Assembly (NCBI GenBank): GCA_050694015.1
Contig: JBOGWY010000212.1
Span: 1-22,338 of the forward strand
Origin: JBOGWY01 sp050694015
GTDB taxonomy: Bacteria; Actinomycetota; CADDZG01; WHSQ01
Length of the DNA stretch: 22,338 nucleotides
Direction: 5' to 3'
Part shown: one piece after another, positions 14,939 to 22,338 of the stretch
Layout of the letters: every line of letters begins with the position of its first letter
Numbering within the stretch: the stretch's first letter is position 1
Notes under the pieces: generated by a model
What the model saw: the letters and a program-made list of their open reading frames with translations, nothing else
What the model was told of the DNA's origin: nothing
Database searches by the model: none
Program-made: the position numbers and the translations under genes

Positions 14939-15525
14939 CGCGCCATCTCCAACAGCCGCTCGACGTCGGCGACGTAGGCACCGAACGGAGCAACCTCGAG
15001 GTAGGTGCGGAACAGTTCCTTCGCCTCCGCCGGTCGCTCGAGACCCATCATCGTGATGAGTCCCTTCACGTAGAGGGCCTCGGGAAGCTGGGGCTGGATC
15101 TCGAGCGACCTGTCGACCGCGCCGAGCGCCTGCTTCGTCAGGCCCCCGCGGAACAGGATGAGCGCGACGCGAGCGTGCGCGGTGGCGTTGTTGGGATCGA
15201 GCTGCAACACCGACAGGTACTCGGTCATCGCACCTTGGAAGTTGCCGGCGCTCAGGAGTGCCGCCGCAAGGTCCAGGCGCGCGCTGACGTTGTTGGGGCG
15301 CTCCGCGACGCGGTCGGCGAAGAAATCGATCGGGTTCTGCCGCTCGGGCGTCTCCGACGCTTCCGCCGTCCGCTGTTCGTCCGCCATCAGCGAAGGAACG
15401 CTCGCGAACGCGAACGACAGCACGAGCAGAACGGCCATGAGGCGCGTCGCCCGGGTGAAGACGCCGACGGCGCCGAGCCCGGCCACCGCGACGAGCGCCA
15501 GGGCCGCGATGAGTACGACGTTCAT
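14935..15525 (-). CDS. CcmI-like TPR protein of cytochrome c maturation
   Basis: 196 residues. Two hydrophobic segments (about 4-25 and 28-46) precede a periplasm-side region with three TPR-like units: NVSARLDLAAALLSAGNFQGAM, NATAHARVALILFRGGLTKQAL and LPEALYVKGLITMMGLERPAEA. In other bacteria CcmI holds apocytochrome c with its TPR domain and hands it to the CcmH-CcmF heme lyase. Two membrane segments followed by TPRs, and the position directly after ccmH, fit that role. It is much shorter than the roughly 400-residue proteobacterial CcmI. It overlaps ccmH and hemA by four bases each. The exact apocytochrome-binding function is inferred. Confidence 0.85.
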   Translation of the reverse strand: MNVVLIAALALVAVAGLGAVGVFTRATRLMAVLLVLSFAFASVPSLMADEQRTAEASETPERQNPIDFFADRVAERPNNVSARLDLAAALLSAGNFQGAMTEYLSVLQLDPNNATAHARVALILFRGGLTKQALGAVDRSLEIQPQLPEALYVKGLITMMGLERPAEAKELFRTYLEVAPFGAYVADVERLLEMAR

Positions 15526-15932
15526 GCCGTCCTCCGTTCGGGGCGCGTCCAGTTCCGTACGACGAAGACCGCCAGCGCTCCCCCACCGAGAAGCGTGACG
15601 ACCGGGACGGCCCATGCGAGGAGGTTGATCCCGCGAGGCTCGGGACGGAGCAGCACCGACTCGCCGTAGGACTCGACGAACGCAGCCTTGATCTCCTCCG
15701 GCGAGCGTCCGGACCGAAGGCCTGCGGCGATACGAGCCCGCATCTCGCCCGCCACGTCCGAGGTCGAGTCTTTGACCGACAGACTCTCGCAGACCGGACA
15801 ACGGAGCTCGGACGCGACCGCGTCGACTCGCTGATCGAACCTCGGCGCCTCGTTCGGCGCGATGGATAGCCAGATCGCCGCGCTGGCAACCCCGGCGATG
15901 CAGAGAGCCAGCGCAACGGTCATCTTGTTCAC
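15522..15932 (-). CDS. ccmH: cytochrome c maturation protein CcmH
   Basis: 136 residues. An N-terminal membrane helix (about 4-24) and a C-terminal one (about 105-126) flank a small helical domain with the signature LRCPVC, giving Cys45 and Cys48. CcmH resolves or reduces the heme-binding cysteines of apocytochrome together with CcmG and CcmF, outside the membrane. This is the short, single-domain form; the TPR part is on the next gene. The ATG overlaps the ccmG stop by four bases. Confidence 0.94.
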   Translation of the reverse strand: MNKMTVALALCIAGVASAAIWLSIAPNEAPRFDQRVDAVASELRCPVCESLSVKDSTSDVAGEMRARIAAGLRSGRSPEEIKAAFVESYGESVLLRPEPRGINLLAWAVPVVTLLGGGALAVFVVRNWTRPERRTA

Positions 15933-16456
15933 GCCGCCTCCTTCAGCATCTCGTCGATCTGCTGCGTGAGCAGGTCGTAGTTCACGGGGCCGGCGTGTCG
16001 CTTGACGACCTCACCCGAACGATCGATGAAGAACGTCTCGGGGATCCCGTAGACACCGAAGGCGAGCGCCGTCTCCGACTCGGGATCGCCGACTATCGGC
16101 CAGTCCCCGCCGCGCTCGGCCATGAACGCGCGCGACGCCGACGGATCGTCTTCGAACGCGATGCCGACGAAGGTGACCCCCGCATCGCGGTAGCGCTGCC
16201 ACGCACCGGCGAGGTCGGAGTGCTCGATGATGCACTCGGTGCACCACGACGCCCAGAAGTTGACGACGACGATCTGACCCTTCAGGTCCTTCAGGGACAC
16301 AGTGCCGTCGGTGTCGAGGCGAGCCAGTTCGAAATCGGGTGCCTGCTTACCGACGAGCGCCGACGGACGTGCCGACGGGTCGCGGGTGAGGCCGAAGGCG
16401 AACAGCGCGAACAGCACCGCGCTCACCACGCCGAGTACGAGGAATCTCTTCTTCAT
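15929..16456 (-). CDS. ccmG: thiol:disulfide interchange protein CcmG/DsbE (TlpA-like)
   Basis: 175 residues. One N-terminal membrane anchor (about 5-23) is followed by a thioredoxin fold: GKQAPDFELARLD, then VVVNFWASWCTEC with active-site Cys72 and Cys75, and the cis-proline region YGIPETFFIDRSGE. It is the membrane-tethered reductant of apocytochrome c or CcmH cysteines, recharged by CcdA, which is encoded later in this operon. ATGA overlaps link it to ccmF upstream and ccmH downstream. Confidence 0.95.
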   Translation of the reverse strand: MKKRFLVLGVVSAVLFALFAFGLTRDPSARPSALVGKQAPDFELARLDTDGTVSLKDLKGQIVVVNFWASWCTECIIEHSDLAGAWQRYRDAGVTFVGIAFEDDPSASRAFMAERGGDWPIVGDPESETALAFGVYGIPETFFIDRSGEVVKRHAGPVNYDLLTQQIDEMLKEAA

Positions 16457-18456
16457 GCCGCCTCCACTTGGGTGCGCGGGGCGAGCGGACGAGCGAGTAC
16501 GCGGCCGCCGGGGACGAGACAGGCGATCCCGGCGAGCACCATCAGCGTGCCTCCGGCCCAGATCCAGCTCACTCCGGGGTTGACGAGGAATCGGAACGTC
16601 GCGGTGTCGCCGCCACCCTCGACACCGATCAGTGACGAGTACAGGTCTTGGAACGCGCCGTACCGGATCGACGGCGTGCCGACCGGTTCGTTCGCGTTCG
16701 GATACAGGTTCAGCGACGGGTGCAGGACCCCGGCCCGTCCGTCCTCGCGGACCGTGGTGCCATCGTTCTCGCGCACAGTGGCGCGCGCTACTAGGACGGT
16801 GCGGTGCTCCTCCTCACGACGATCGAGGTCCTCGTAGGTGATCGTGCGGCCCCGGAAATCAACACTGTCGCCGCGGCCGAGGGTCACCTGCCGCTCGTGC
16901 GCGAACGACGACGACCACACGATGCCGACGGCGAGGATCGCGAGCCCGATGTGGATCGCGTAAGCGGCGTAGGAGCGGCGGTTCGTGACCACCGCGCGCC
17001 ACACCGCTTGCATTTTGTGCGTGGGCCGCGTCAGGTGGGGACGCAACCTGCGCACGATTTCTGTCGCGTTCGCCGTTATCGCGAACGCCGCCAGCCCGAA
17101 TCCCAGGAGTGCGTAGACGTTGCGGACGCCGGCGGCGGCGAGCGCCACGAACGTGCCGGCCCCAGCGATAACCGGCGGAAGCACGACGCTTCGGACGCGC
17201 TCCCACCGGCCGCGGCGCCACGGAAGCAGCGGTCCGGCACCGAGGAGGAACAGCAGCAGCGCCATCGCGGGGGCCGTGGTCTGACGGAAATAGGGGGCGC
17301 CGATGCTCACCTTGCGCCCGGCGATCGCCTCGACGACGAGCGGGAACACCGTGCCGGCCAGCACGATCGCGGTGAGGGCGACGAGGATCAGGTTGTTGCC
17401 CACGAAGAAGGCCTCGCGCGACAGGGCCGAATCGATCCTGCCCTTCGAGCGCATCTTCGCCGTCCGGAAGACGATCGCACCGAACCCGGCGACGATCGTT
17501 GTCATCAGAAGGCCGAGGTACATGGGACCGACCAGCGACTGCGAGAACGCGTGGATCGACGACAGGATGCTGCCGCGCGTGATGAACGAGCCGAACGTGA
17601 CGAGAACGAACGTGCCGATCGCGAGGCTCGCGTTCCAGACCCGCAGCATGCCGCGCCGTTCCTGCAGCATCGCGGAGTGGATGAACGCGGTCGCCATCAG
17701 CCACGGCAACAGCGCGCCGTTCTCGACGGGATCCCACGCCCAGTAGCCACCCCACCCGAGCACGCCGTAGGACCACAGCGCGCCAAGGAGCAGTCCGATC
17801 GTGAGGAACCACCACGCGATCAACGCCCACCGCTTGGTCGACGTCAGCCACGTGTCGGTGGAGTTGCCGGCGAACATCGCGCCGAGCGCGAACGCGAACG
17901 GAACCGTGAAGCCGATGTAACCGAGGTACAAGAACGGCGGGTGGACCGCCATCAACGGATGGTTCTGCAGCAGGGGCAGCGGCCCACGGCCGTCGCCCGG
18001 TATCGGCGTCAGCTCCGCGAACGGAGCCGTCGGACCGAGAACCAGCATCAGGTAGAAGGCGGAGACGGCGAACAGGATCGTCAGCGCGAACGGGAAGTCG
18101 CCCTCATCCTTGGCCCGCCACCGGAACGCCACCGCCGCGATGTAGCCCGACAGGATCAGGTTCCACAACAGCAGCGAGCCCTCGTCCGCCGACCACAACG
18201 ACAGCACCTTGAAGAAGCCGGGGGTGCTGCGGCTCGAGTTCTCGGCGACGTACGCAACCGAGAAGTCGTTCGACATGATCGCGACGAGCATCGTGGCGTT
18301 CGCCATCAGCACCGCGAGGAGCACGGCGTAGGCCGCCCGTCGTCCGCTCGCGCCCAGCGAGGAGTCCTTGCGCCGGCGCGCCAGCAGCGACGCGCCGAAC
18401 CCGTAGAAGGCGAACGCAAGGGCGAGCAGCAGGGCGAAGCGACCGATGGCAGCCAT
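16453..18456 (-). CDS. ccmF: heme lyase subunit CcmF
   Basis: 667 residues, the usual size for CcmF, with about 14-15 membrane helices. The tryptophan-rich WWD heme-handling motif is at 235-247 (GWGGYWAWDPVEN). His172 in VHPPFLYLGY and His260 in TAFIHSAML match the conserved external and membrane histidines of the E. coli protein. A large extracytoplasmic segment lies near the C-terminus (about 525-630), before a last helix. It receives heme from CcmE and ligates it to CXXCH motifs. The start shares one base with the ccmE stop (TGATG). Confidence 0.97.
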   Translation of the reverse strand: MAAIGRFALLLALAFAFYGFGASLLARRRKDSSLGASGRRAAYAVLLAVLMANATMLVAIMSNDFSVAYVAENSSRSTPGFFKVLSLWSADEGSLLLWNLILSGYIAAVAFRWRAKDEGDFPFALTILFAVSAFYLMLVLGPTAPFAELTPIPGDGRGPLPLLQNHPLMAVHPPFLYLGYIGFTVPFAFALGAMFAGNSTDTWLTSTKRWALIAWWFLTIGLLLGALWSYGVLGWGGYWAWDPVENGALLPWLMATAFIHSAMLQERRGMLRVWNASLAIGTFVLVTFGSFITRGSILSSIHAFSQSLVGPMYLGLLMTTIVAGFGAIVFRTAKMRSKGRIDSALSREAFFVGNNLILVALTAIVLAGTVFPLVVEAIAGRKVSIGAPYFRQTTAPAMALLLFLLGAGPLLPWRRGRWERVRSVVLPPVIAGAGTFVALAAAGVRNVYALLGFGLAAFAITANATEIVRRLRPHLTRPTHKMQAVWRAVVTNRRSYAAYAIHIGLAILAVGIVWSSSFAHERQVTLGRGDSVDFRGRTITYEDLDRREEEHRTVLVARATVRENDGTTVREDGRAGVLHPSLNLYPNANEPVGTPSIRYGAFQDLYSSLIGVEGGGDTATFRFLVNPGVSWIWAGGTLMVLAGIACLVPGGRVLARPLAPRTQVEAA

Positions 18457-18863
18457 CAGCGAGAAAGCTCCTCGGGCTTGGGCGCGCCACCCTCGGGCGG
18501 CGCGTATTCGGAACCGTGCTTGACGAGCACCGAGTCGGCGTGGAACACACCGTCGTCACCGAGCACGCCTTCGACGACGACTCCCTGGCCGTCCTCGAAC
18601 AGCGAGGGGACTCCACGGCTCGCCTCGACGGGGAGCTCGGTCCCGTCGTCGGACACCACGAAACGGATAAGCGACCCGCCCCGCTCGATCGTGCCGCGCT
18701 CGACGAATCCGCCGACGCGCACCGGGTCCTCGCTGCGCGGGCCGGCCAACACCTCGCGCGGGGTCTTGAAGTAGACCAGCGTGTCGGCCATGGATTGCGC
18801 GCCGACCCACGCGAGTGCGGCGACCACGAGCGCGGCGCCGACGATCAGACGTTTCCTGGACAT
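18456..18863 (-). CDS. ccmE: heme chaperone CcmE
   Basis: 135 residues. It has an N-terminal membrane anchor (about 7-23), a beta-barrel OB-like domain and the heme-binding motif VLVKHGSEYAPPE. His116 is the covalent heme site and Tyr120 the axial ligand, matching His130/Tyr134 of E. coli. It is therefore the classical histidine type, not the Cys variant seen in some archaea and deltaproteobacteria. A polar tail ends EELSR. It carries heme from CcmABCD to CcmF. It lies five bases after ccmD. Confidence 0.96.
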   Translation of the reverse strand: MSRKRLIVGAALVVAALAWVGAQSMADTLVYFKTPREVLAGPRSEDPVRVGGFVERGTIERGGSLIRFVVSDDGTELPVEASRGVPSLFEDGQGVVVEGVLGDDGVFHADSVLVKHGSEYAPPEGGAPKPEELSR

Positions 18864-18868
18864 GTTGC

Positions 18869-19000
18869 TTACGCCGCCTGCCGTGCGGCGATCGCTTCAC
18901 GCTTCGCGCGGCGCGACCGGCGCCAGAGTCGGATCAGGTACGTACCGGCGGTGAACTTGAAGACGATGTAACCGACTGCGAGGAATCCGAGGTCTTCCAT
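18869..19000 (-). CDS. ccmD: small membrane protein CcmD
   Basis: 43 residues. It begins MEDLGFLAVGYIVF, has a single membrane helix (about 5-24), then a strongly basic cytoplasmic stretch LWRRSRRAKREAIAARQ. Size, one-helix topology, charge pattern and position between ccmC and ccmE all fit CcmD, which helps release holo-CcmE from the CcmABC complex. Start and stop are set by the TGATG overlap with the ccmC end and by a TAA at 18869-18871. Confidence 0.9.
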   Translation of the reverse strand: MEDLGFLAVGYIVFKFTAGTYLIRLWRRSRRAKREAIAARQAA

Positions 19001-19779
19001 CAGGCCCTTCCTTGGGTCGCGGGCTCAGGCGTCGAGCCCAGTTGGGTGGCGATGCGTTCGGCCGAGGTGATCCGTGCCGCGATCGCTTGAGTGGTGATCT
19101 GCGATTCGAGACGCCCGACGCGCATGCGCACGACGAGCAGGTAGTTGAAGAGGAGCATGCAGGCGACGAACATGGCGAGCAACGTCCACAGCATGATCGG
19201 AGCCATCGTCGGTCCGTCGGGACGGATCACCGACGCTTGCTGATGGATCGTCCGCCACCACACGACCGACAGGTGGATGATCGGAACGTCAATGAAGCCC
19301 ACGATCCCGAGCACCGCGGCCCACTTGCGCGCGCGCTGCTTGTCGGCGGTCATCCGGCGGATGCCGAGGTACGACACGTAGATCATCAGCAGGATCGCGG
19401 TGGTGGTGAGACGCGGGTCCCACGTCCACCAGGTGCCCCACGTCGGCTTCGCCCACAGCGAACCCAGCACGATCGTGAGCACGGTGAACATCACGCCGAG
19501 CTCCGCGGCCGCGACCGACATCTCGTCCCACCGGCGGTTCTTCGTCTTGAGGTACGCGATCGAACCGATGAACACGATGCCGAACGCCTGGTAGGCGAGC
19601 CACGCCGACGGGACGTGGATGTACATCAGTCGCTGGACCTGACCCTGCACGGCATCCGCAGGTGCGACGACGAGCGAGAGAAGCGCGCCGATCGCCAAGG
19701 CTCCGATGGTCAGCTTCCCTAGGGTCCTCTCGGACTTCCTCGACAACAGCTTGGCCATCATCCGCTCTGGTCTAGTCAT
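19000..19779 (-). CDS. ccmC: heme exporter/handling protein CcmC
   Basis: 259 residues with six membrane helices. The WWD motif is WGTWWTWDPRLT (114-125). His55 in MYIHVPSAW and His169 in IIHLSVVWW are the two heme-ligating histidines expected in CcmC. It loads heme onto CcmE at the outer face of the membrane. The C-terminal ~40 residues form a basic, helical cytoplasmic tail. The ATG at 19779 has GAGGAG about eight bases upstream. It begins 34 bases after the di-heme cytochrome gene. Confidence 0.96.
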   Translation of the reverse strand: MTRPERMMAKLLSRKSERTLGKLTIGALAIGALLSLVVAPADAVQGQVQRLMYIHVPSAWLAYQAFGIVFIGSIAYLKTKNRRWDEMSVAAAELGVMFTVLTIVLGSLWAKPTWGTWWTWDPRLTTTAILLMIYVSYLGIRRMTADKQRARKWAAVLGIVGFIDVPIIHLSVVWWRTIHQQASVIRPDGPTMAPIMLWTLLAMFVACMLLFNYLLVVRMRVGRLESQITTQAIAARITSAERIATQLGSTPEPATQGRA

Positions 19780-19813
19780 CGGTGCACTCCTCTCGCTCAG
19801 TTCGTGTCGTTAC

Positions 19814-21193
19814 TTACAGGGACAGCAGGTACTGAACGAGGTCAGACTTCTCTTGGTCGTTGAGACCAAGCTCCATGAAGTCGTCGTAGTGGTTCACGAC
19901 ATCGTTCAGCGTTGCGAAACGGCCGTCGTGGTAGAAGCCACGCTCGTCGTGCGACCACAGACCCTTGAGTGGGGTCGTGCGGTACGCGTGCGTGGGCGAA
20001 CGATCGGCTTGGAACGCATCGATACCGATCTCGGACGGAGCGTGCAGGTTGTGTCCGGGCTCGGTAAAGATCGGCGGTACGTGGCACGTCGCACACTGGG
20101 CCTTCTGGTTGAACACGACCTCACCACGCTGAGCTGCCGCAGCATCGAACGAGCCTGCGGGCGGCTTGGGGGCCGGGATCGACAGCTGGTAGTAGTGCAG
20201 TGCCGGGAGGTGCTTGGTGATGACGTCCTGATCCGGCGGCGTCTGCACGTGACCGAGGTTGTACTCGGCCGCAAGCGGGAACTGCTCGGCGTCATCGAGA
20301 CGGGGGTCGTAGAAGCTCCCCTTGCCGTGCATCTCGAGGTTGCCGACGAACGCGTTCCAGTACGTGACCGAACCGAAGCCGGTCGACGTGTGGAGGTTGA
20401 CGCCCGCGAGGCCGTAGGCCGGCGGGATCAGTGTCGACGCGTTCCCGCCGTCGGGACGGAACGCCTTGCCGTCGAGGAAGACCTCGGCGTCGTACCTGCC
20501 CGGGCCCCAACTGGTCAGCACCGTCTTCACGGTGTCGACATCGGTGTGCAGGTAGTCCGCAACCGGCTGGAGGTCCGGCGACAAGCTCAGGATCGTGCCG
20601 ACGTCAAGGTCCTGGGCCGGCCACCCATCCAGTCGCTTCCCGATCCCCGGCGCGAACGAGTCGTCCACGTCCGAGTGACACAACGCACAGGTCACGCCCA
20701 TGGTGGTGGCGTTGCCCTGCTCGTCGAACTTCATCTTGACGCCGACTACTGCGTCGAGCTTGAGCAGCGCGACGGTCGTCGCCGGGTCCTTCAGATCGAC
20801 CTCTCCGGCTGCGATCGCGTCCTTGACGCTCTTCGGCAGCCGATCGGAGTCGACCTTCAGCCCAACGGCGAGCGCGGTCTCCGGGCTGACACCCGGGCCG
20901 ACACCGCCGAAGCGCTCACCGACGACGGCTTCGTGAAGCTTGAGCGCGTCGCCGAAGAATCCCTCACTCGCGAAGGTCGAGTGACGGAACACCCGCCGTC
21001 CCTCACGGAACAGCTGGTTCGCATTGTTCGCGATCGTGCGGTTGAACCGCGTGGGCTTCTGCGCCGTATGTTCTGCGAACGACACGCCCGCGATCTCGAG
21101 CGTTGCACCAACCAGGAGACCTGCCAGAACCAGACGGCCGACCTTCACGGCGCGCCTGGTTCTGGAACGAGGCTCCTTTCTACCTTTGAGCAC
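19814..21193 (-). CDS. membrane-anchored di-heme cytochrome c, MauG/cytochrome c peroxidase family
   Basis: 459 residues from the GTG at 21193. A basic N-terminus and one hydrophobic segment (about 18-36) act as signal or anchor. Two heme c sites are visible: CALCH (169-173) and CATCH (367-371). The C-terminal stretch TTPLKGLWSHDERGFYHDGRFATLNDVVNHYD is typical of bacterial di-heme peroxidases and MauG. The heme motifs are about 198 residues apart, wider than in classical peroxidases, and the protein is about 100 residues longer, so an insertion is likely. The reaction may be peroxide reduction or oxidation of a protein or small molecule. The GTG has AAGGAGAGGAG upstream. Another GTG at 21265, one base after the ccmB stop, also has GGAGGA before it and would add 24 residues. 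Confidence 0.9.
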   Translation of the reverse strand: MLKGRKEPRSRTRRAVKVGRLVLAGLLVGATLEIAGVSFAEHTAQKPTRFNRTIANNANQLFREGRRVFRHSTFASEGFFGDALKLHEAVVGERFGGVGPGVSPETALAVGLKVDSDRLPKSVKDAIAAGEVDLKDPATTVALLKLDAVVGVKMKFDEQGNATTMGVTCALCHSDVDDSFAPGIGKRLDGWPAQDLDVGTILSLSPDLQPVADYLHTDVDTVKTVLTSWGPGRYDAEVFLDGKAFRPDGGNASTLIPPAYGLAGVNLHTSTGFGSVTYWNAFVGNLEMHGKGSFYDPRLDDAEQFPLAAEYNLGHVQTPPDQDVITKHLPALHYYQLSIPAPKPPAGSFDAAAAQRGEVVFNQKAQCATCHVPPIFTEPGHNLHAPSEIGIDAFQADRSPTHAYRTTPLKGLWSHDERGFYHDGRFATLNDVVNHYDDFMELGLNDQEKSDLVQYLLSL

Positions 21194-21266
21194 GAGGCTC
21201 CTCTCCTTTCCGTCCCCCCTTGCTGACGGATGGCGTGATGCCCATGGGAGATCTCTGATGTCCACT

Positions 21267-21938
21267 TCAGTCCTCCAGCAGGAATCCGTAGAGCGCGCAG
21301 CCGAGGACGGCCGCGACGACGTCGAACGCGACGAGCAGGAGCAACCAGCTGCCTGCTTCCGACGGTGTGACGTTCGGTTGCGATGCCTCGATCCCGGCGA
21401 CGATCACCGGCGTCACGAGTGGGAAGACGATCAGTGGGAACAGCGCCTCGCGCGCGCGGTAACTGTGCGCGGCGAGTCCGAAGAGTGTGCCGACGAGTAC
21501 GAGACCGGCGGTGCCGAGCTGCAGCGCCCCGACGAAGACGAACATCTGCGCGGTCGGCGTCAGGCCGAGGAGCACCGAAGCTGCGATCGCGAGCAGCGCT
21601 TCGAGAACGATCAACTGCAGCGCGATCGCTCCGGATTTACCGAGGTACAGCGCGGCCTTGTCGATGGGCGCCAGCACGAACGTTTCGAGCGCAGCGTTGT
21701 CGCCCTCGATCTCGTACGAGCGACGGATCACGAGGACCGCCGAGAACAGGATGGCCACCCACAGGAGGCCGGGCGCGATCTCGGATAGCGTGCCGATGCC
21801 GGGGCCGAACGCGAGCCCGAACGCGATCAACAGGGTCATCGCGAACGGCAGCACGGTCCCGAGGAGGTTCCGGCCGCGCGTCTCGATCAGCAGGTCCTTG
21901 CTGCCGACGGCGAGCGCGATCCTCAGCGCCGAGCTCAC
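21267..21938 (-). CDS. ccmB: heme ABC exporter permease CcmB
   Basis: 223 residues with six membrane helices, the normal length. The N-terminus ALAVGSKDLLIETRGRN and the charged segment RRSYEIEGDNAALETFVLAPIDK are characteristic of CcmB. It forms the CcmABCD complex, which uses ATP to release holo-CcmE. Its start overlaps the ccmA stop by four bases. The next gene on the strand is the di-heme cytochrome rather than ccmC. Confidence 0.95.
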   Translation of the reverse strand: MSSALRIALAVGSKDLLIETRGRNLLGTVLPFAMTLLIAFGLAFGPGIGTLSEIAPGLLWVAILFSAVLVIRRSYEIEGDNAALETFVLAPIDKAALYLGKSGAIALQLIVLEALLAIAASVLLGLTPTAQMFVFVGALQLGTAGLVLVGTLFGLAAHSYRAREALFPLIVFPLVTPVIVAGIEASQPNVTPSEAGSWLLLLVAFDVVAAVLGCALYGFLLED

Positions 21939-22338
21939 AGCGCTACCTCCGCCCGGTGATCGAGGTCGCGCACGATACGGCCGTTCGTGAGATCGACGGT
22001 GCGCGTCGCGAGCGCGTCTGCGTAGTCGTCGTGCGAGACGATCAGCACTGTCGCCTCTCGCCGCATCGCGTCTTCCACGATCGAGGTCAATGCTTCCCGC
22101 GCCGATGCGTCCAGTGCCGCGAAGGGCTCGTCGAGGAGCAGCAACTGGGGCGCACGCAGAACGGTGCGCGCGAGCGCGAGGCGCTGGCGCATCCCCTGCG
22201 AGTACATGCTTACGCGCAGGTCGGCCGCCCGTAGCAGGCCGACCCGCGCGAGAGCTTCGTCGATGTCCGGCTCGACAACGCCCCAGAGTCTGGCGACGAA
22301 AGCGAGGTTCTCGCGCGCCGTGAGGTCCTCGTAGAGCC
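21935..22338 (-). CDS. ccmA: heme ABC exporter ATP-binding protein CcmA (5' end cut by window edge)
   Basis: The C-terminal ~134 residues are visible. The frame is open to the right edge, starting LYEDLTARENLAFVARLWG, a phrase typical of CcmA. The ABC signature is YSQGMRQRLALA, Walker B is LLLLDEPFAALD, and the switch histidine is in VLIVSHDD. The Walker A loop and about 70 residues lie outside the window. The open frame continues upstream of the in-frame Met at 22207, so that Met is not the start. The stop overlaps the ccmB start (ATGA). Confidence 0.94.
   Translation of the reverse strand, partial: LYEDLTARENLAFVARLWGVVEPDIDEALARVGLLRAADLRVSMYSQGMRQRLALARTVLRAPQLLLLDEPFAALDASAREALTSIVEDAMRREATVLIVSHDDYADALATRTVDLTNGRIVRDLDHRAEVAL

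Noticed and set aside
16804..18774. Long open frame on the plus strand opposite ccmF and ccmE
   Set aside because: It is Arg/Glu/His/Gln-rich with no domain, lies fully antisense to clear ccm genes and results from GC-rich codon bias.
19706..21226. Long plus-strand frame opposite the di-heme cytochrome
   Set aside because: No recognisable protein; the opposite strand has two CXXCH motifs and a family signature.
21194..21265. GTG at 21265 as the start of the di-heme cytochrome
   Set aside because: Possible because GGAGGA precedes it, but the added 24 residues look non-coding and the GTG at 21193 has its own good ribosome site and gives a normal signal/anchor. Kept only as an alternative.

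Overview
This GC-rich window fits a deep-branching member of the Actinomycetota, at moderate confidence. The reasons are the actinobacterial-type HemQ (His104/Tyr121 pair), a mycobacterial-type glucosyl-3-phosphoglycerate synthase, ECF sigma genetics and very compact, start/stop-overlapping operons. A complete System I (Ccm) cytochrome c maturation set is less usual for that phylum, so a neighbouring phylum such as Chloroflexota cannot be excluded. No tRNA, rRNA, CRISPR array or transposase was seen.

Left part (1-2298, minus strand): a three-gene operon of a cupredoxin lipoprotein, a four-helix membrane protein and a berberine-bridge-type FAD oxidoreductase whose last residues lie beyond the left edge. 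Next, on the plus strand, come a NarL-type two-component pair (2594-4416), a cupin (4636-5211) and two stand-alone receiver proteins (5417-6275). No gene-free stretch exceeds 300 bases. The largest is the divergent region 2299-2593, which holds one promoter candidate. The gaps at 4417-4635 (one perfect palindrome) and 5212-5416 (nothing convincing) are the next largest.

Middle (6284-8244, minus strand): a damaged second cupredoxin lipoprotein gene, then an ECF sigma factor gene followed by a membrane-anchored, acidic-tailed putative anti-sigma factor. The same promoter-like pattern, AAC-16 nt-CGTT, lies just upstream of the sigma gene and of both cupredoxin genes. This suggests an autoregulated ECF regulon built around surface copper proteins.

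Right part (8324-22338, minus strand): 16 genes, mostly overlapping by 1-17 bases, in transcription order ccmA (cut by the right edge), ccmB, a di-heme cytochrome c, ccmC, ccmD, ccmE, ccmF, ccmG, ccmH, a ccmI-like TPR gene, hemA, hemQ, hemC, ccdA, an FTR1 iron permease, gpgS and tal. Together they make and export heme (HemA, HemC, HemQ; CcmABCDE), keep apocytochrome cysteines reduced (CcdA, CcmG, CcmH), attach heme (CcmF) and probably bring in iron (FTR1), with a di-heme cytochrome as a built-in client.
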